Position numbers and translations under genes: made by a program. From Methylococcus sp. (GTDB lineage: Bacteria; Pseudomonadota; Gammaproteobacteria; Methylococcales; Methylococcaceae): 48,150 nucleotides of DNA. The notes beneath the pieces were generated by a model. It did not search any database. It worked only from the letters and a program-made list of their open reading frames with translations, and was not told the DNA's origin. The stretch spans positions 1-48,150 of the forward strand of contig JAQTYA010000016.1 in NCBI GenBank assembly GCA_028688525.1, in the 5' to 3' direction. Shown piece by piece: positions 8,327-16,879 of this stretch; the stretch's first letter is position 1, and each line of letters starts with the position of its first letter.

Positions 8327-9556
8327 TCAGTCTGCAGACAAGCGTCGGGTGAAGACCTGTGCCAGCCGGGCGATGCTGCCGTTCAGTTCGTAGTCGGCCA
8401 GGACTTTCGCGCGGCCGGCTTTCACCAGCCTCCGGCATAGTTCGGGATCGTCCATCAAACGCTCGATGGCGGCGGCCAGTCCTTCGGTGTCGGAGGGGGT
8501 CACCAGCAAGCCTTGGACACCGTTCTGAATCAGCTCCGGTACGCCGGTGATGTAGGTGGAGATACAGGGAATACCAAGCGCCATGGCTTCCATCAGTACC
8601 ACTGGCAGTCCTTCGGCGAAACTCGGCAGGACGAAGGCGTCGGCCCGAGCATAGTAGGCCTGGATGTCATCCTGGTTGATTGCGCCGGTGAAACATACGG
8701 CGTCTCCCAGGTTCTTTTTCGCTACATGAGCTTCCAGCGAATCGCGGTCAGGCCCGCCACCGACGAGGGTGAGGCGGACCTTGCGGCCTTTTGCCAGCAC
8801 TATGGCGAGTGCGTCGAGCAGAGTATGCTGGCCCTTGGCGGCGACTAGCCGGCCCACACAAAGGAGTTCGAACACGTCACCGGGCGTTTTTTCCGGGCGC
8901 AACGCAAACGAGGTCGGGTCCACTCCCAGCCTGCAAATGTCCAATTTGCGCCAGTCCTCATAGGGAGTCATCAACATCACCTGGCTCCTGGCGAAATGGC
9001 TGATGCAGACCACGAAATCGGCGCCCGCTACCTTCTCTTTCAAGCGGTAATATGCGGACGCATAAAACTCGTCGTAGCCATGCACGGTGAAGGAAAAGCC
9101 AATGGGGAACATATGCTTTGCGATTAGCCCCACCATTGATGCAGGCGTGGCGAAATGGACATGAAGATGGTGCAGGTGCTCGCGCTGCATCCACTGTCCG
9201 ACCATCACTGCTTCAACCCAATAGGCAAATTGGTAGAGAAGCTTTTTGCCGTCGAAGCCACCCAGGCTCAGCGCGAACCATAGGCCGGATGCTAACCGCC
9301 GAGGCCGGTGAAAAGCGGCTTGAATCAAAGCAAGCGCGGCGCCGGTCACGCCTGATGGCTTGATGAACCAAGCAGCCTCGGCTTCCGTCCGCTCGGTCGC
9401 TGTCAGCTGCTCCAGCGGCCGGTCCGGCGGATTCACCGAAGCAATGCATATGTCAAAACCGAGTTGGCGCAAGCCTAATACTTCGCGCAGGATGAAGGTG
9501 TGGGAAATAGCGGGATAACGGCTTATCAAATAGGCCAGTCTGACGGTTTCGCTCAT
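8327..9556 (-). CDS. GT4 family glycosyltransferase
   Basis: A 409-residue GT-B fold transferase. The N-terminus AYLISRYPAISHTFILREV is characteristic of WcaL/AmsK-like exopolysaccharide transferases. Near the middle, LCVGRLVAAKGQHTLLDAL and later PSFAEGLPVVLMEAMALGIP form the EX7E donor site with GIP and TGVPELI. The start is ATG at 9556, which overlaps the stop of the preceding gene as ATGA and has GGAG six bases upstream; a longer reading frame upstream is not needed and lies inside the neighbour. Confidence 0.87.
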   Translation of the reverse strand: MSETVRLAYLISRYPAISHTFILREVLGLRQLGFDICIASVNPPDRPLEQLTATERTEAEAAWFIKPSGVTGAALALIQAAFHRPRRLASGLWFALSLGGFDGKKLLYQFAYWVEAVMVGQWMQREHLHHLHVHFATPASMVGLIAKHMFPIGFSFTVHGYDEFYASAYYRLKEKVAGADFVVCISHFARSQVMLMTPYEDWRKLDICRLGVDPTSFALRPEKTPGDVFELLCVGRLVAAKGQHTLLDALAIVLAKGRKVRLTLVGGGPDRDSLEAHVAKKNLGDAVCFTGAINQDDIQAYYARADAFVLPSFAEGLPVVLMEAMALGIPCISTYITGVPELIQNGVQGLLVTPSDTEGLAAAIERLMDDPELCRRLVKAGRAKVLADYELNGSIARLAQVFTRRLSAD

Positions 9557-10815
9557 GGGTTCTCCAGACATTCTTTGTAAAGGCTTAACGCGGCCTCGAT
9601 CTTGGCTGGCCAGGCATAACTCTGCTCCACCCGCGTCCGGCCGGCGAGGCCGCGCCGGCGCCAGCTGTCGGGATTCCGATAGGCGTCTGCCAGGGCGTCG
9701 GCTAGGCACTCCACCACGGCTGCCCAGCCAGCCGCCGGGATCAGCGCACCGACTTCGGCGTCTACGATCTCGGCTGGTCCACCGTAATCCAGGGCGATGA
9801 CGGGCCGTGCCACCGCCATTGCTTCCAGCAGCACGGCGCCGCCGGACTCTCGCACCGAGGGCAAGCAGAATACATGGGCTTCGCTTAACCGGCGCGCCAC
9901 TTCGGCCTGGGGCAGGGCGCCGGCGAAGGCGACACAGTCGCCGATCGAAAGGGCCGCCGCCTGAGTCCTCAGCGCCGCTTCCTCCGGGCCGCTGCCAACG
10001 ACATCGAGCTGTACCGGAATCTCGCGGCGGATGCGCGCAAGGGCTTCGAGAAGCATGGCCGTGCCCTTGAACGGCAGCAGGCGGCCGACAAAGAGGACGC
10101 GCAATGGCCGGCTTTCGCCGGGAGGTTCGGGCCAGGGCGACGCGCGAAATACCTCCAGATCAACGCCGTTTTCCAGCATGTTCCGGCATTTCGGCCGGTA
10201 GCGCTCGGGGACATCGGCCAGGGTGGCGGCGGTGGCGGTCAGCAGCAGACGCGCATGGCGGCTGGAGCCCGACAGCCAATCGGCCAGGCGGCCTAAACGG
10301 CGGATCGGATATAGCCAGCCGGATTCGGCTGCCATGATTTCAGGGAAGTTATTCGGCGACTTCAGGCCGCCGTTCCAGGGACCGAGAATTACGGGCAGCC
10401 CCAGCCGGTGCAGCGTGGTCGCAGCCAAGGGAGACACCGGCGTCGGCTGATGCACCCAGTCCCAGGCTTTCCCTTGTTTGCGGAGTTTGCGCAGGGTACG
10501 CAGCGCCAAGCGGTCGTAGACGAAGAAATCCAGCGAGGAGATCAGGAACCTCGGATGTTCGCTGCGGGGAAACAGCCGGGAAGCCAGCCGGTACAAGGGG
10601 CCGGCGAACCATTCGGTATCGACGTAGACCACCTCGGTGTGAGGGAGGGGCGCTCCAGCCTGTTCCAAGGCTCGGCGATTGCGGATATGGGTGACCAGGG
10701 TGACGGGCAGCCGGCCCGCCAGCCGCGAATACCATTCCCAGCCGATCTGGGACACGGACCCCATGCCGGGCGCGCACTGGTAAGCCGAGAGGAGCACTGT
10801 ACCTAGGTTTTCCAT
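9553..10815 (-). CDS. GT4 family glycosyltransferase, first gene of the minus-strand EPS operon
   Basis: A 420-residue GT-B transferase. The N-terminal part has LLSAYQCAPGMGSVSQIGWEW, a glycine-rich acceptor loop, and HQPTPVSPL; the C-terminal part has LFVGRLLPFKGTAMLLEAL, then LPSVRESGGAVLLEAMAVARPVIALDYGGPAEIV, the donor-binding EX7E block. A purine-rich GGGGGA lies five to six bases before the ATG. This gene heads a run of seven same-strand genes that overlap or nearly touch, ending at 3236, and it diverges from the export gene at 11097. Confidence 0.85.
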   Translation of the reverse strand: MENLGTVLLSAYQCAPGMGSVSQIGWEWYSRLAGRLPVTLVTHIRNRRALEQAGAPLPHTEVVYVDTEWFAGPLYRLASRLFPRSEHPRFLISSLDFFVYDRLALRTLRKLRKQGKAWDWVHQPTPVSPLAATTLHRLGLPVILGPWNGGLKSPNNFPEIMAAESGWLYPIRRLGRLADWLSGSSRHARLLLTATAATLADVPERYRPKCRNMLENGVDLEVFRASPWPEPPGESRPLRVLFVGRLLPFKGTAMLLEALARIRREIPVQLDVVGSGPEEAALRTQAAALSIGDCVAFAGALPQAEVARRLSEAHVFCLPSVRESGGAVLLEAMAVARPVIALDYGGPAEIVDAEVGALIPAAGWAAVVECLADALADAYRNPDSWRRRGLAGRTRVEQSYAWPAKIEAALSLYKECLENP

Positions 10816-11096
10816 ACGTTCCCCCGTTCGAGCCGATTCGATGTCCGTCGCGCGCTGTGCGGGCCAAATTGTATCACTGCCCCGACGCAGGGCGGATAGC
10901 GCATTTGACTGGCGTCATCGACTTTATAAAAGGGTTCTTACTACAATACGCGGATTGCGGTTTCACCCCCTCCTATTTCATCGACGATTGCCGGGAGCAG
11001 CAGAATGGTCATCAAGCATAGGATGCAAGACACTGACATTCGCCTGCCGGAAATCCTCTCCCCCTCTAATACCCGCACCTGGCGGAACCCCGGAGT
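10816..11096. promoter_or_regulatory. Divergent control region between the two EPS operons
   Basis: A 281-bp stretch without a convincing gene separates the two EPS operons and must hold promoters for both. On the plus strand TCGACT at 10918-10923 and TACAAT at 10942-10947, 18 bp apart, form a plausible sigma-70 promoter for the export operon. Before ATG 11097 there are two weak ribosome-site candidates, GGCGGA at 11081-11086 and GGAG at 11092-11095. I did not find a convincing promoter for the minus strand by eye. Confidence 0.4.
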
Positions 11097-12098
11097 ATGA
11101 GATTCCTTTTCAAGGTTGCGGGAGTCGCGGGCTGTATTTTGATTTTTTCCCTGGCCGGCTGCGGCTCCTGGGAGTCGGTGCCTGACGCCACGCCTGGTGC
11201 GCGCGAAGCGTTCAATGCACCACACAAGGCCGAGACTATGTCCCCGGCCGATGTGATGAAAGCTTTTCAGGAAGATGTTGTCAAAGAGTACACCATCGGC
11301 GACGGTGACCAGATACACATCGACATCGTAGGACGCCCCGAGCTGTCGGGACCTCAAATCGTCGGCCCGGACGGCAGTGTCACCCTGCCGGTAGTCGGCA
11401 GCGTCGCCGTTCGCGACACGACCCGCGAACAGGCCGCCGCTGCGATCAGCAAAGCACTAGCGAAATACTACCGCGATATTTTCACTACGGTTCGCGTGGT
11501 TCAATACAGTTCCAACCGTGTCACCGTGCTGGGGCGCGTGGAACATCCCGGTCCCGTTCCCTTTGATACCCCTCCCACTCTTCTGGAGATACTGTCCAAG
11601 GCTGGCGTGTTCCCGCTCATCCGTCCGGAGCAGGTGCTCACTAGCTGCGCGGTGATCCGCCGCAACAGTATCCTTTGGGTGGATGTCGGCAGACTGCTGG
11701 GCGGCGATTTGCAACTCAACGTGCAATTGCACCGGAACGACGTGGTCTATATTCCCGACGCCTCGGACCGGCAGGTCTTCGTCCTGGGAGCGGTGACCAA
11801 GCCCGGCGCTTACCGGCTCACTTCGCGGATGTCGTTCATGGACGCGCTGGGGCAGGCGGGCGGCACCACGGTGGAGGCGTATAAGACCGAAATCCATCTG
11901 ATCCGCCCGGAAAAGGGCGTCAACCTTTTGGTCAATTTCGACGAAGTCATGAAGCCCGACCCGAATCTCTCCCTGGCCCTGGAGCACGGCGACATCATTT
12001 ACGTACCCATGAATACGGCTGCACGGGTTGGCTATCTGCTGCAAAAGGTTAATCCGTTCATGCAGGCCTGGATGATCCGCCAGATGGGCACCATGTAA
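11097..12098 (+). CDS. Polysaccharide export lipoprotein, Wza/OPX family
   Basis: A 333-residue outer-membrane export protein. The signal peptide ends in the lipobox SLAGC, giving lipidated C22. The polysaccharide export (PES) domain follows at about 62-150 (IGDGDQIHIDIVGRPELS...GPDGSVTLPVVG), then SLBB-type beta-grasp repeats (VTVLGRVEHPGPVPF and VFVLGAVTKPGAYRL). It would form the outer-membrane part of a Wzy-dependent exopolysaccharide exporter with the inner-membrane co-polymerase encoded next. It is the first gene of the plus-strand operon and ends ten bases before that gene. Confidence 0.93.
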   Translation: MRFLFKVAGVAGCILIFSLAGCGSWESVPDATPGAREAFNAPHKAETMSPADVMKAFQEDVVKEYTIGDGDQIHIDIVGRPELSGPQIVGPDGSVTLPVVGSVAVRDTTREQAAAAISKALAKYYRDIFTTVRVVQYSSNRVTVLGRVEHPGPVPFDTPPTLLEILSKAGVFPLIRPEQVLTSCAVIRRNSILWVDVGRLLGGDLQLNVQLHRNDVVYIPDASDRQVFVLGAVTKPGAYRLTSRMSFMDALGQAGGTTVEAYKTEIHLIRPEKGVNLLVNFDEVMKPDPNLSLALEHGDIIYVPMNTAARVGYLLQKVNPFMQAWMIRQMGTM

Positions 12099-12108
12099 AG
12101 CGGCGATC

Positions 12109-14238
12109 ATGAACGCAACCGTACCCGATTCCTCTTCCGCCCCTCAGTCCTCGGGCGGTACCTTCATGCCGCTGGTGAGCTTCCGCAAGCACCGCAAGGC
12201 AGCCCTGGTCGTCATGGCCGTCATCTCCGTGTTCGGCTTGGGATTCGCCTGGTTCAAAGGCAAAGCCGTGTACTCCGCTACTGCGGTTCTGTACGTCGCA
12301 CCGCATTTCGTCAATATCCTGAGAGAGTCGAAGGAACTCGACATTCCGGCTTATGACCAGTTCATAGAGCACCAGGCGCTTACGGTGCCGCGTTACGATA
12401 TCTTGTTGGAATCGTTGGCGAAAATGGGTGGCCGGCGTTTCGTTTGGCAGGATAAGGACGAATCGGACCGGCGGGCGGCCGAGCGCTTGCAGGCGGCGCT
12501 CGAAGTCAAACCGGTCAAGGATAGCTATCTCATCACCGTCACGCTGGAATCGACGAAATCGGACGATCTCGACTTGCTGGTGAACACGATCGTCGATACC
12601 TATCTCGAAAAAACCCGGGAATCGGATACGTTTTTCGGCCGCGACGTGCGTTTGAACAGTCTGAAAGAGCGGCACGCCCAAATTAAAGCGGAAATCGCCA
12701 GCAAATTGGCCCGGCGTACGGAGATCGCCCAGGAGTTAGGCGTGACCACCTTCAGTGCCCAGCTAGGCAGCCCCTTCGACAAGTTACTGGTCGAAAGCCA
12801 GAACGCCCTCGCCGTGGCGCAGCGCGCACGCTTGACCAGCGAAGCTTCTTTGGCGCTGTTCGAAGACAAAGACAGCAAACGAGGGCAGGATGCCATCGCG
12901 GCGGCTGCCTTCGACATGATCCAGAAAGACCCCGGTTTGATCAGCCTGAAGGGCAGCCTGTATAAGCGGCGTAGCGATCTGTTGCAGCAAGGCAGCGGCC
13001 TGGAGCCCAAACATCCGCTGAAAGTCCAAATCGACCGCCAACTCAAGGAAATCGACGATGAGCTGGCTACGACCGTCAGTAAGCTTACCGACCAAGTGGC
13101 GAAAAGTCTGACCGATCAAAGAAGGTCCGAGGTGCGACGGGATCGCCAGGTGGAGCAGGAGCTTTCCCAGCAACTCGCTGCATTCCGTGAGAAAGCGTCC
13201 TGGTTCGCCACCTTGTATAACGAGGCGCTCAGCCTAAACGACGAGATCGATCGCAGCCGCAAACAATTCGACAACACCAGCGACCGAATCGAATTCCTCG
13301 CTCTCGAATCCCAGGCGCCGGGGTTCGTCCGTGTCGAGACTTACGCCCGCCCGCCGGATAAACCGGTCAAAGGAGGCCGCAAGAAGCTCTTCGCATTGGC
13401 GCTAGTACTGGCTCTCATAATGGGTGCCGGGGTACCCGTAGGGCTAGACATGCTGGATAAGCGCATACGCACGACCAGCCAAGTGGCAAAGATCATCGGA
13501 CACCAGCCCGTCGCCTGGTTCCTCCAACAATCCGATAGCGTCGACGTCAAACGCGTGACCGCGGATCAATTGCGCCGGCTCGCCATCGCGCTACATCGGG
13601 AACAGACCTCTCGAGGCAACCGGCTGGTACTTCTAACCTCGGCAGCCCCCGGAGCCGGTGTCACCGGCCTGGCCCTGGATTTGGCGCGGGAACTTACCGT
13701 ACTGGGCGTGCGCGCGCTGGCCGTGGAAGCTAACGCGGTCAAGCCGGACAAACGCTATCGTTCCGAACCGCGCATGCCAGGATTGTTCGATTTGCTGGCC
13801 GAACCTCGAGACGTGGACGACGCCATCCTGCCGGCAGAAGCGGAGTTGCCGGAACGCGTAGGCATAGGGTTCGCGCTCAATCCGCAATTATTTGCCTATC
13901 CAAGGCTGCGCCAGCGTTTGGACGAACTCAGGACGCGCTACGAAGTGGTTCTGGTCGATGCGCCGCCGGTGCTGCTGTCGGCCGATACCGAATATCTCGT
14001 GGAAATCGCTGACATCAGCCTGCTGCTGGTCGGTGCCGGCCAAGTCAAGCCCGGCGAATTGAAGCGGGCTGCCGGCATCTTGCAAAAGATCGATCCGCCC
14101 GTCGTTGGGTTCGTGGTGACCCATCTGGAGGTTTATCGAGGCGGCGGCTACTACGCCAAGCTGACCGAGGAGTTCGCCGAGGAACATGCCGGACGCGTTA
14201 ACGAAGCGGAGCACACATCGAGGAGGCTGGAAGGATGA
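12109..14238 (+). CDS. Polysaccharide co-polymerase with degenerate BY-kinase domain
   Basis: A 709-residue Wzz/Wzc-like inner-membrane protein that would set chain length and couple polymerisation to export. Membrane helices lie at about 31-48 and 427-446, with a long periplasmic, partly coiled-coil region between them. The cytoplasmic C-terminal domain aligns with bacterial tyrosine kinases, but Walker A reads SAAPGAGVTG (511-520), with Val518 in place of the ATP-binding lysine, and Walker A' reads AVEAN rather than the acidic IDAD type. Walker B, VLVDAPP, is kept. No tyrosine-rich tail is present; only a few tyrosines occur near 676-682. ATP hydrolysis and autophosphorylation are therefore doubtful. 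Confidence 0.88.
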   Translation: MNATVPDSSSAPQSSGGTFMPLVSFRKHRKAALVVMAVISVFGLGFAWFKGKAVYSATAVLYVAPHFVNILRESKELDIPAYDQFIEHQALTVPRYDILLESLAKMGGRRFVWQDKDESDRRAAERLQAALEVKPVKDSYLITVTLESTKSDDLDLLVNTIVDTYLEKTRESDTFFGRDVRLNSLKERHAQIKAEIASKLARRTEIAQELGVTTFSAQLGSPFDKLLVESQNALAVAQRARLTSEASLALFEDKDSKRGQDAIAAAAFDMIQKDPGLISLKGSLYKRRSDLLQQGSGLEPKHPLKVQIDRQLKEIDDELATTVSKLTDQVAKSLTDQRRSEVRRDRQVEQELSQQLAAFREKASWFATLYNEALSLNDEIDRSRKQFDNTSDRIEFLALESQAPGFVRVETYARPPDKPVKGGRKKLFALALVLALIMGAGVPVGLDMLDKRIRTTSQVAKIIGHQPVAWFLQQSDSVDVKRVTADQLRRLAIALHREQTSRGNRLVLLTSAAPGAGVTGLALDLARELTVLGVRALAVEANAVKPDKRYRSEPRMPGLFDLLAEPRDVDDAILPAEAELPERVGIGFALNPQLFAYPRLRQRLDELRTRYEVVLVDAPPVLLSADTEYLVEIADISLLLVGAGQVKPGELKRAAGILQKIDPPVVGFVVTHLEVYRGGGYYAKLTEEFAEEHAGRVNEAEHTSRRLEG

Positions 14239-15293
14239 AGCCCGTGTTTCTCTACGTCCTGCACAGCGGCAATCTTTACGGCACGGAACGGATGGCTTTG
14301 GCGACCCTGGACGGGTTGCGCGACCGGTTGAGTCCCGTGCTGTTCGCCCCTCCCGGGCCTGCGTTAGCGGAGGCCGGCCGTATGGGCATGCAGACAGTCG
14401 AATTCCGCAACTGGCGCGAATTGGCGCTTAGGCTCAGGCCTTGGATTGCCCGCCACGGACGGATAGCTTTTGCTGCTACAGGAGTGAGCCACTCCCTGAT
14501 TTTTCTCGCCTGGAATCTGTTGTACCGGCGCCGCAATGTGCATCTGCATCTCGTGCATGGCGGCACGGACGAGCGCGAAAGCTACGGACGCAAACGGGTA
14601 CTGAACGGAAAAGCGGTGCGGTTCATCGCTGTGTCCGAATTCGTCCGCTCGCGCCTCCTCGCGCATCGCGTTGCGGAGGCGCAAATCGAGGTCTGCGAAA
14701 ACTTTCTGCCGGACTCGCAGATCGCAGGCGCTGCTCGGCGGGCACCGTTCGATGGCTACATGCGTCAGGTCATCGTGGTTTCGCGCGTCGACCCGATCAA
14801 ACGCATCGATTTGCTGCTCGACTGCCTGGACCGGCATCCGGAATTGAAAATCCTGAATTTCCGTATCTTCGGTACTGGCTGGGATCTCGATGCTCTGCGC
14901 GAAAGGGCGGCACGCGATCATGCCAATGTGGTATTCGAAGGTTTCAGCGCCAGTATTCCCCAAACTTTGGCCGAGAGCGACCTGCTGCTACATCTATGCC
15001 CGTGCGAGCCATTTGGGCTTGCCATCCTGGAGGCGATGGCCGCCGGGGTACCTGTATTGGTGCCGGATTCGGGCGGTGCGGCCGATCTGATCGAGCCGGG
15101 TATCTCAGGGTTCCAGTTCCGGGCCGACGATGCGGACGAGCTGGGGGCCGTGCTCGGCGAAGTCTCCGGCCTGCCCGCCGCGAGCCTCAATCGGGTCGTG
15201 GCGGCGGCCAAGGCCAGGTTGAGCGAACGCTATTCCAGTTCAGCCGGTTTGAAGCGCTATTCCGATCTGCTGAAGGGGCTTGGCGATGAATGA
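14235..15293 (+). CDS. GT4 family glycosyltransferase
   Basis: A 352-residue GT-B transferase. The N-terminus has LHSGNLYGTERMALATLDGL, and the C-terminal half has VVSRVDPIKRIDLLLDCL followed by CPCEPFGLAILEAMAAGVPVLVPDSGG, the EX7E donor-binding block. FIAVSEFVRSRLL in the middle is usual for this family. It overlaps the co-polymerase gene by four bases (ATGA) and the next gene by eight, so the operon is tightly coupled. Donor and acceptor sugars are not deducible. Confidence 0.87.
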   Translation: MKPVFLYVLHSGNLYGTERMALATLDGLRDRLSPVLFAPPGPALAEAGRMGMQTVEFRNWRELALRLRPWIARHGRIAFAATGVSHSLIFLAWNLLYRRRNVHLHLVHGGTDERESYGRKRVLNGKAVRFIAVSEFVRSRLLAHRVAEAQIEVCENFLPDSQIAGAARRAPFDGYMRQVIVVSRVDPIKRIDLLLDCLDRHPELKILNFRIFGTGWDLDALRERAARDHANVVFEGFSASIPQTLAESDLLLHLCPCEPFGLAILEAMAAGVPVLVPDSGGAADLIEPGISGFQFRADDADELGAVLGEVSGLPAASLNRVVAAAKARLSERYSSSAGLKRYSDLLKGLGDE

Positions 15294-16284
15294 GCCGCTG
15301 CTTTCCGTCATCGTCATTGGCCGTAACGAAGGCGAACGCCTGAGCCGCTGCCTGGCCTCAGTGCAGGCCATGCGCGATCCCGGCGGTCCGGTCGAGATCA
15401 TTTACGTCGATTCTGCATCGCGGGACGATAGCGCGGCCCGCGCCCAAGCGCTGGGCGCGCGGGTCATCGAAGTGCGGCCGGAGCGCCCTTCCGCGGCTTT
15501 GGGGCGCAATGCCGGATGGCGAGAGGCGAAAGCGCCGTTTCTGTTATTCCTCGACGGCGACACCGTGCTGCACCCGGATTTCGTGGCCGATTCGCTGCCG
15601 GATTTCGACGATCCGCGGGTCGCAGTGGTCTGGGGACATCGGCGCGAACTGCATCCCGAGCATTCGCTGTTCAACCGGGTGCTGGACCTCGACTGGGTCT
15701 ATCCGCCGGGCTTGTCCGAATTCTGCGGGGGCGACGCGCTGATGCGCACCGAGGTGATCCGGGCGGTGGGCGGCTTCGACGCCGGCCTGATCGCCGGCGA
15801 GGAGCCGGAAATGTGCCAGCGCATCAGGGCGCTAGGCTACTCCATTCTGCACGTCGATCGGCCCATGACCGGCCACGATCTGGCGATGACGCGATGGACC
15901 AGCTACTGGAAGCGGGCGTTCCGGGCCGGTTATGCCTATGCCGAAGTGTCGGCGCGGCTCAGGCACACGGCATTCCCGCTATGGGTGGCGGAATCGCGGC
16001 GGAATGTACTGCGCGGCGGTTTTCTGAGCGCTCTGCTTTTGGCCGGCGCGACGGTGTCGTTTCTAGTCAAGAATCCGGCGCCCTTGGGACTGGCCCTAGC
16101 GGCGCTCCTGGCGCTGGTCTTGCGCTCGGCCTGGAAGGCGCGTTGGAAAGGGGGCGATGCGCGGACGCTGCTGTGGTACGGGCTGCACTCCCAGTTCCAG
16201 CAGATGCCCATCCTGGCCGGACAGATTTCCTGCTGGATCGACCGCTGGCGCAAACGCAGCCGGTTTCTCATCGAATACAAATAA
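15286..16284 (+). CDS. GT2 glycosyltransferase with C-terminal membrane helices
   Basis: A 332-residue GT-A transferase. SVIVIGRNEGERL and IIYVDSASRDDS form the nucleotide-binding part, LFLDGDTVLHP carries the DXD motif, and FDAGLIAGEEPEMCQRI carries the acidic catalytic block. Two hydrophobic segments near residues 243-285 anchor it to the membrane. ATG at 15286 is preferred to TTG at 15280 because AAGGGG at 15273-15278 is seven bases before it. It overlaps the previous gene by eight bases. Confidence 0.85.
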   Translation: MNEPLLSVIVIGRNEGERLSRCLASVQAMRDPGGPVEIIYVDSASRDDSAARAQALGARVIEVRPERPSAALGRNAGWREAKAPFLLFLDGDTVLHPDFVADSLPDFDDPRVAVVWGHRRELHPEHSLFNRVLDLDWVYPPGLSEFCGGDALMRTEVIRAVGGFDAGLIAGEEPEMCQRIRALGYSILHVDRPMTGHDLAMTRWTSYWKRAFRAGYAYAEVSARLRHTAFPLWVAESRRNVLRGGFLSALLLAGATVSFLVKNPAPLGLALAALLALVLRSAWKARWKGGDARTLLWYGLHSQFQQMPILAGQISCWIDRWRKRSRFLIEYK

Positions 16285-16288
16285 GGCC

Positions 16289-16879
16289 ATGTCCAGAGCC
16301 GCGAAACGTCTATTGTTGGTCCTGCTGAAGCCCGCTGCGGCCATCGCGAACCGCTTGGAGCCCTGGCGCCGCCTGTGGGCGCACGCCCGCTTGAAGGGGT
16401 TGCTGGACTCGGAACTCGACCCTTCCGTGGTCGCGCTGGGCCTGCCGGAATTGCACGGTAGCCGGAATATCCGGCTGGGGCGGGAGCTTTACCTCTACCC
16501 GGGCCTGTATCTGGAGACTCAAGAGCAAGGCCGTATCGAGATCGGCGACGGCGTGGTGTTGTCGCGCGGAGTGCACATCGTCTCCTATGCTTCGGTAATC
16601 CTCGAAGATGGCGTCATGGTCGGCGAATACACCAGCCTCCGCGACGCCAATCACCGCATCGGCGATGGCCAGTCGATACGGGAGACCGGCCACGATGCCG
16701 CGCCGATCCGGATCGGGCGCAATGCCTGGATCGGGCGGGGTGTGGTGATTCTACGCGGCGTGACGGTCGGCGAGTCAGCGGTGGTCGGCGCCAACGCCGT
16801 GGTGACGCGCGATGTGCCCGCCCGCGCTGTCGTGGCCGGGGTGCCCGCTCGTCCGATCGAGCGTCCGCGCGCCGTCTGA
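16289..16879 (+). CDS. Hexapeptide-repeat (LbH) O-acetyltransferase
   Basis: A 196-residue acyltransferase with a left-handed beta-helix of hexapeptide repeats (IEIGDGVVLSRGVHIV, IRIGRNAWIGRGVVILRGVTVG) and the terminal VVAGVPARPI found in maltose/galactoside acetyltransferase-like proteins. The catalytic histidine is likely that in the DANHRIG loop. It would add acetyl groups to the polysaccharide. ATG at 16289 follows the previous stop by four bases; AAGG spans the stop and may serve as ribosome site. Its stop overlaps the next start as TGATG. Confidence 0.82.
   Translation: MSRAAKRLLLVLLKPAAAIANRLEPWRRLWAHARLKGLLDSELDPSVVALGLPELHGSRNIRLGRELYLYPGLYLETQEQGRIEIGDGVVLSRGVHIVSYASVILEDGVMVGEYTSLRDANHRIGDGQSIRETGHDAAPIRIGRNAWIGRGVVILRGVTVGESAVVGANAVVTRDVPARAVVAGVPARPIERPRAV

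Noticed and set aside
10905-10930. TTGACT followed by TATAAA as EPS promoter
   Set aside because: The spacing is only 14 bp, too short for sigma-70; a better spaced pair lies slightly downstream.
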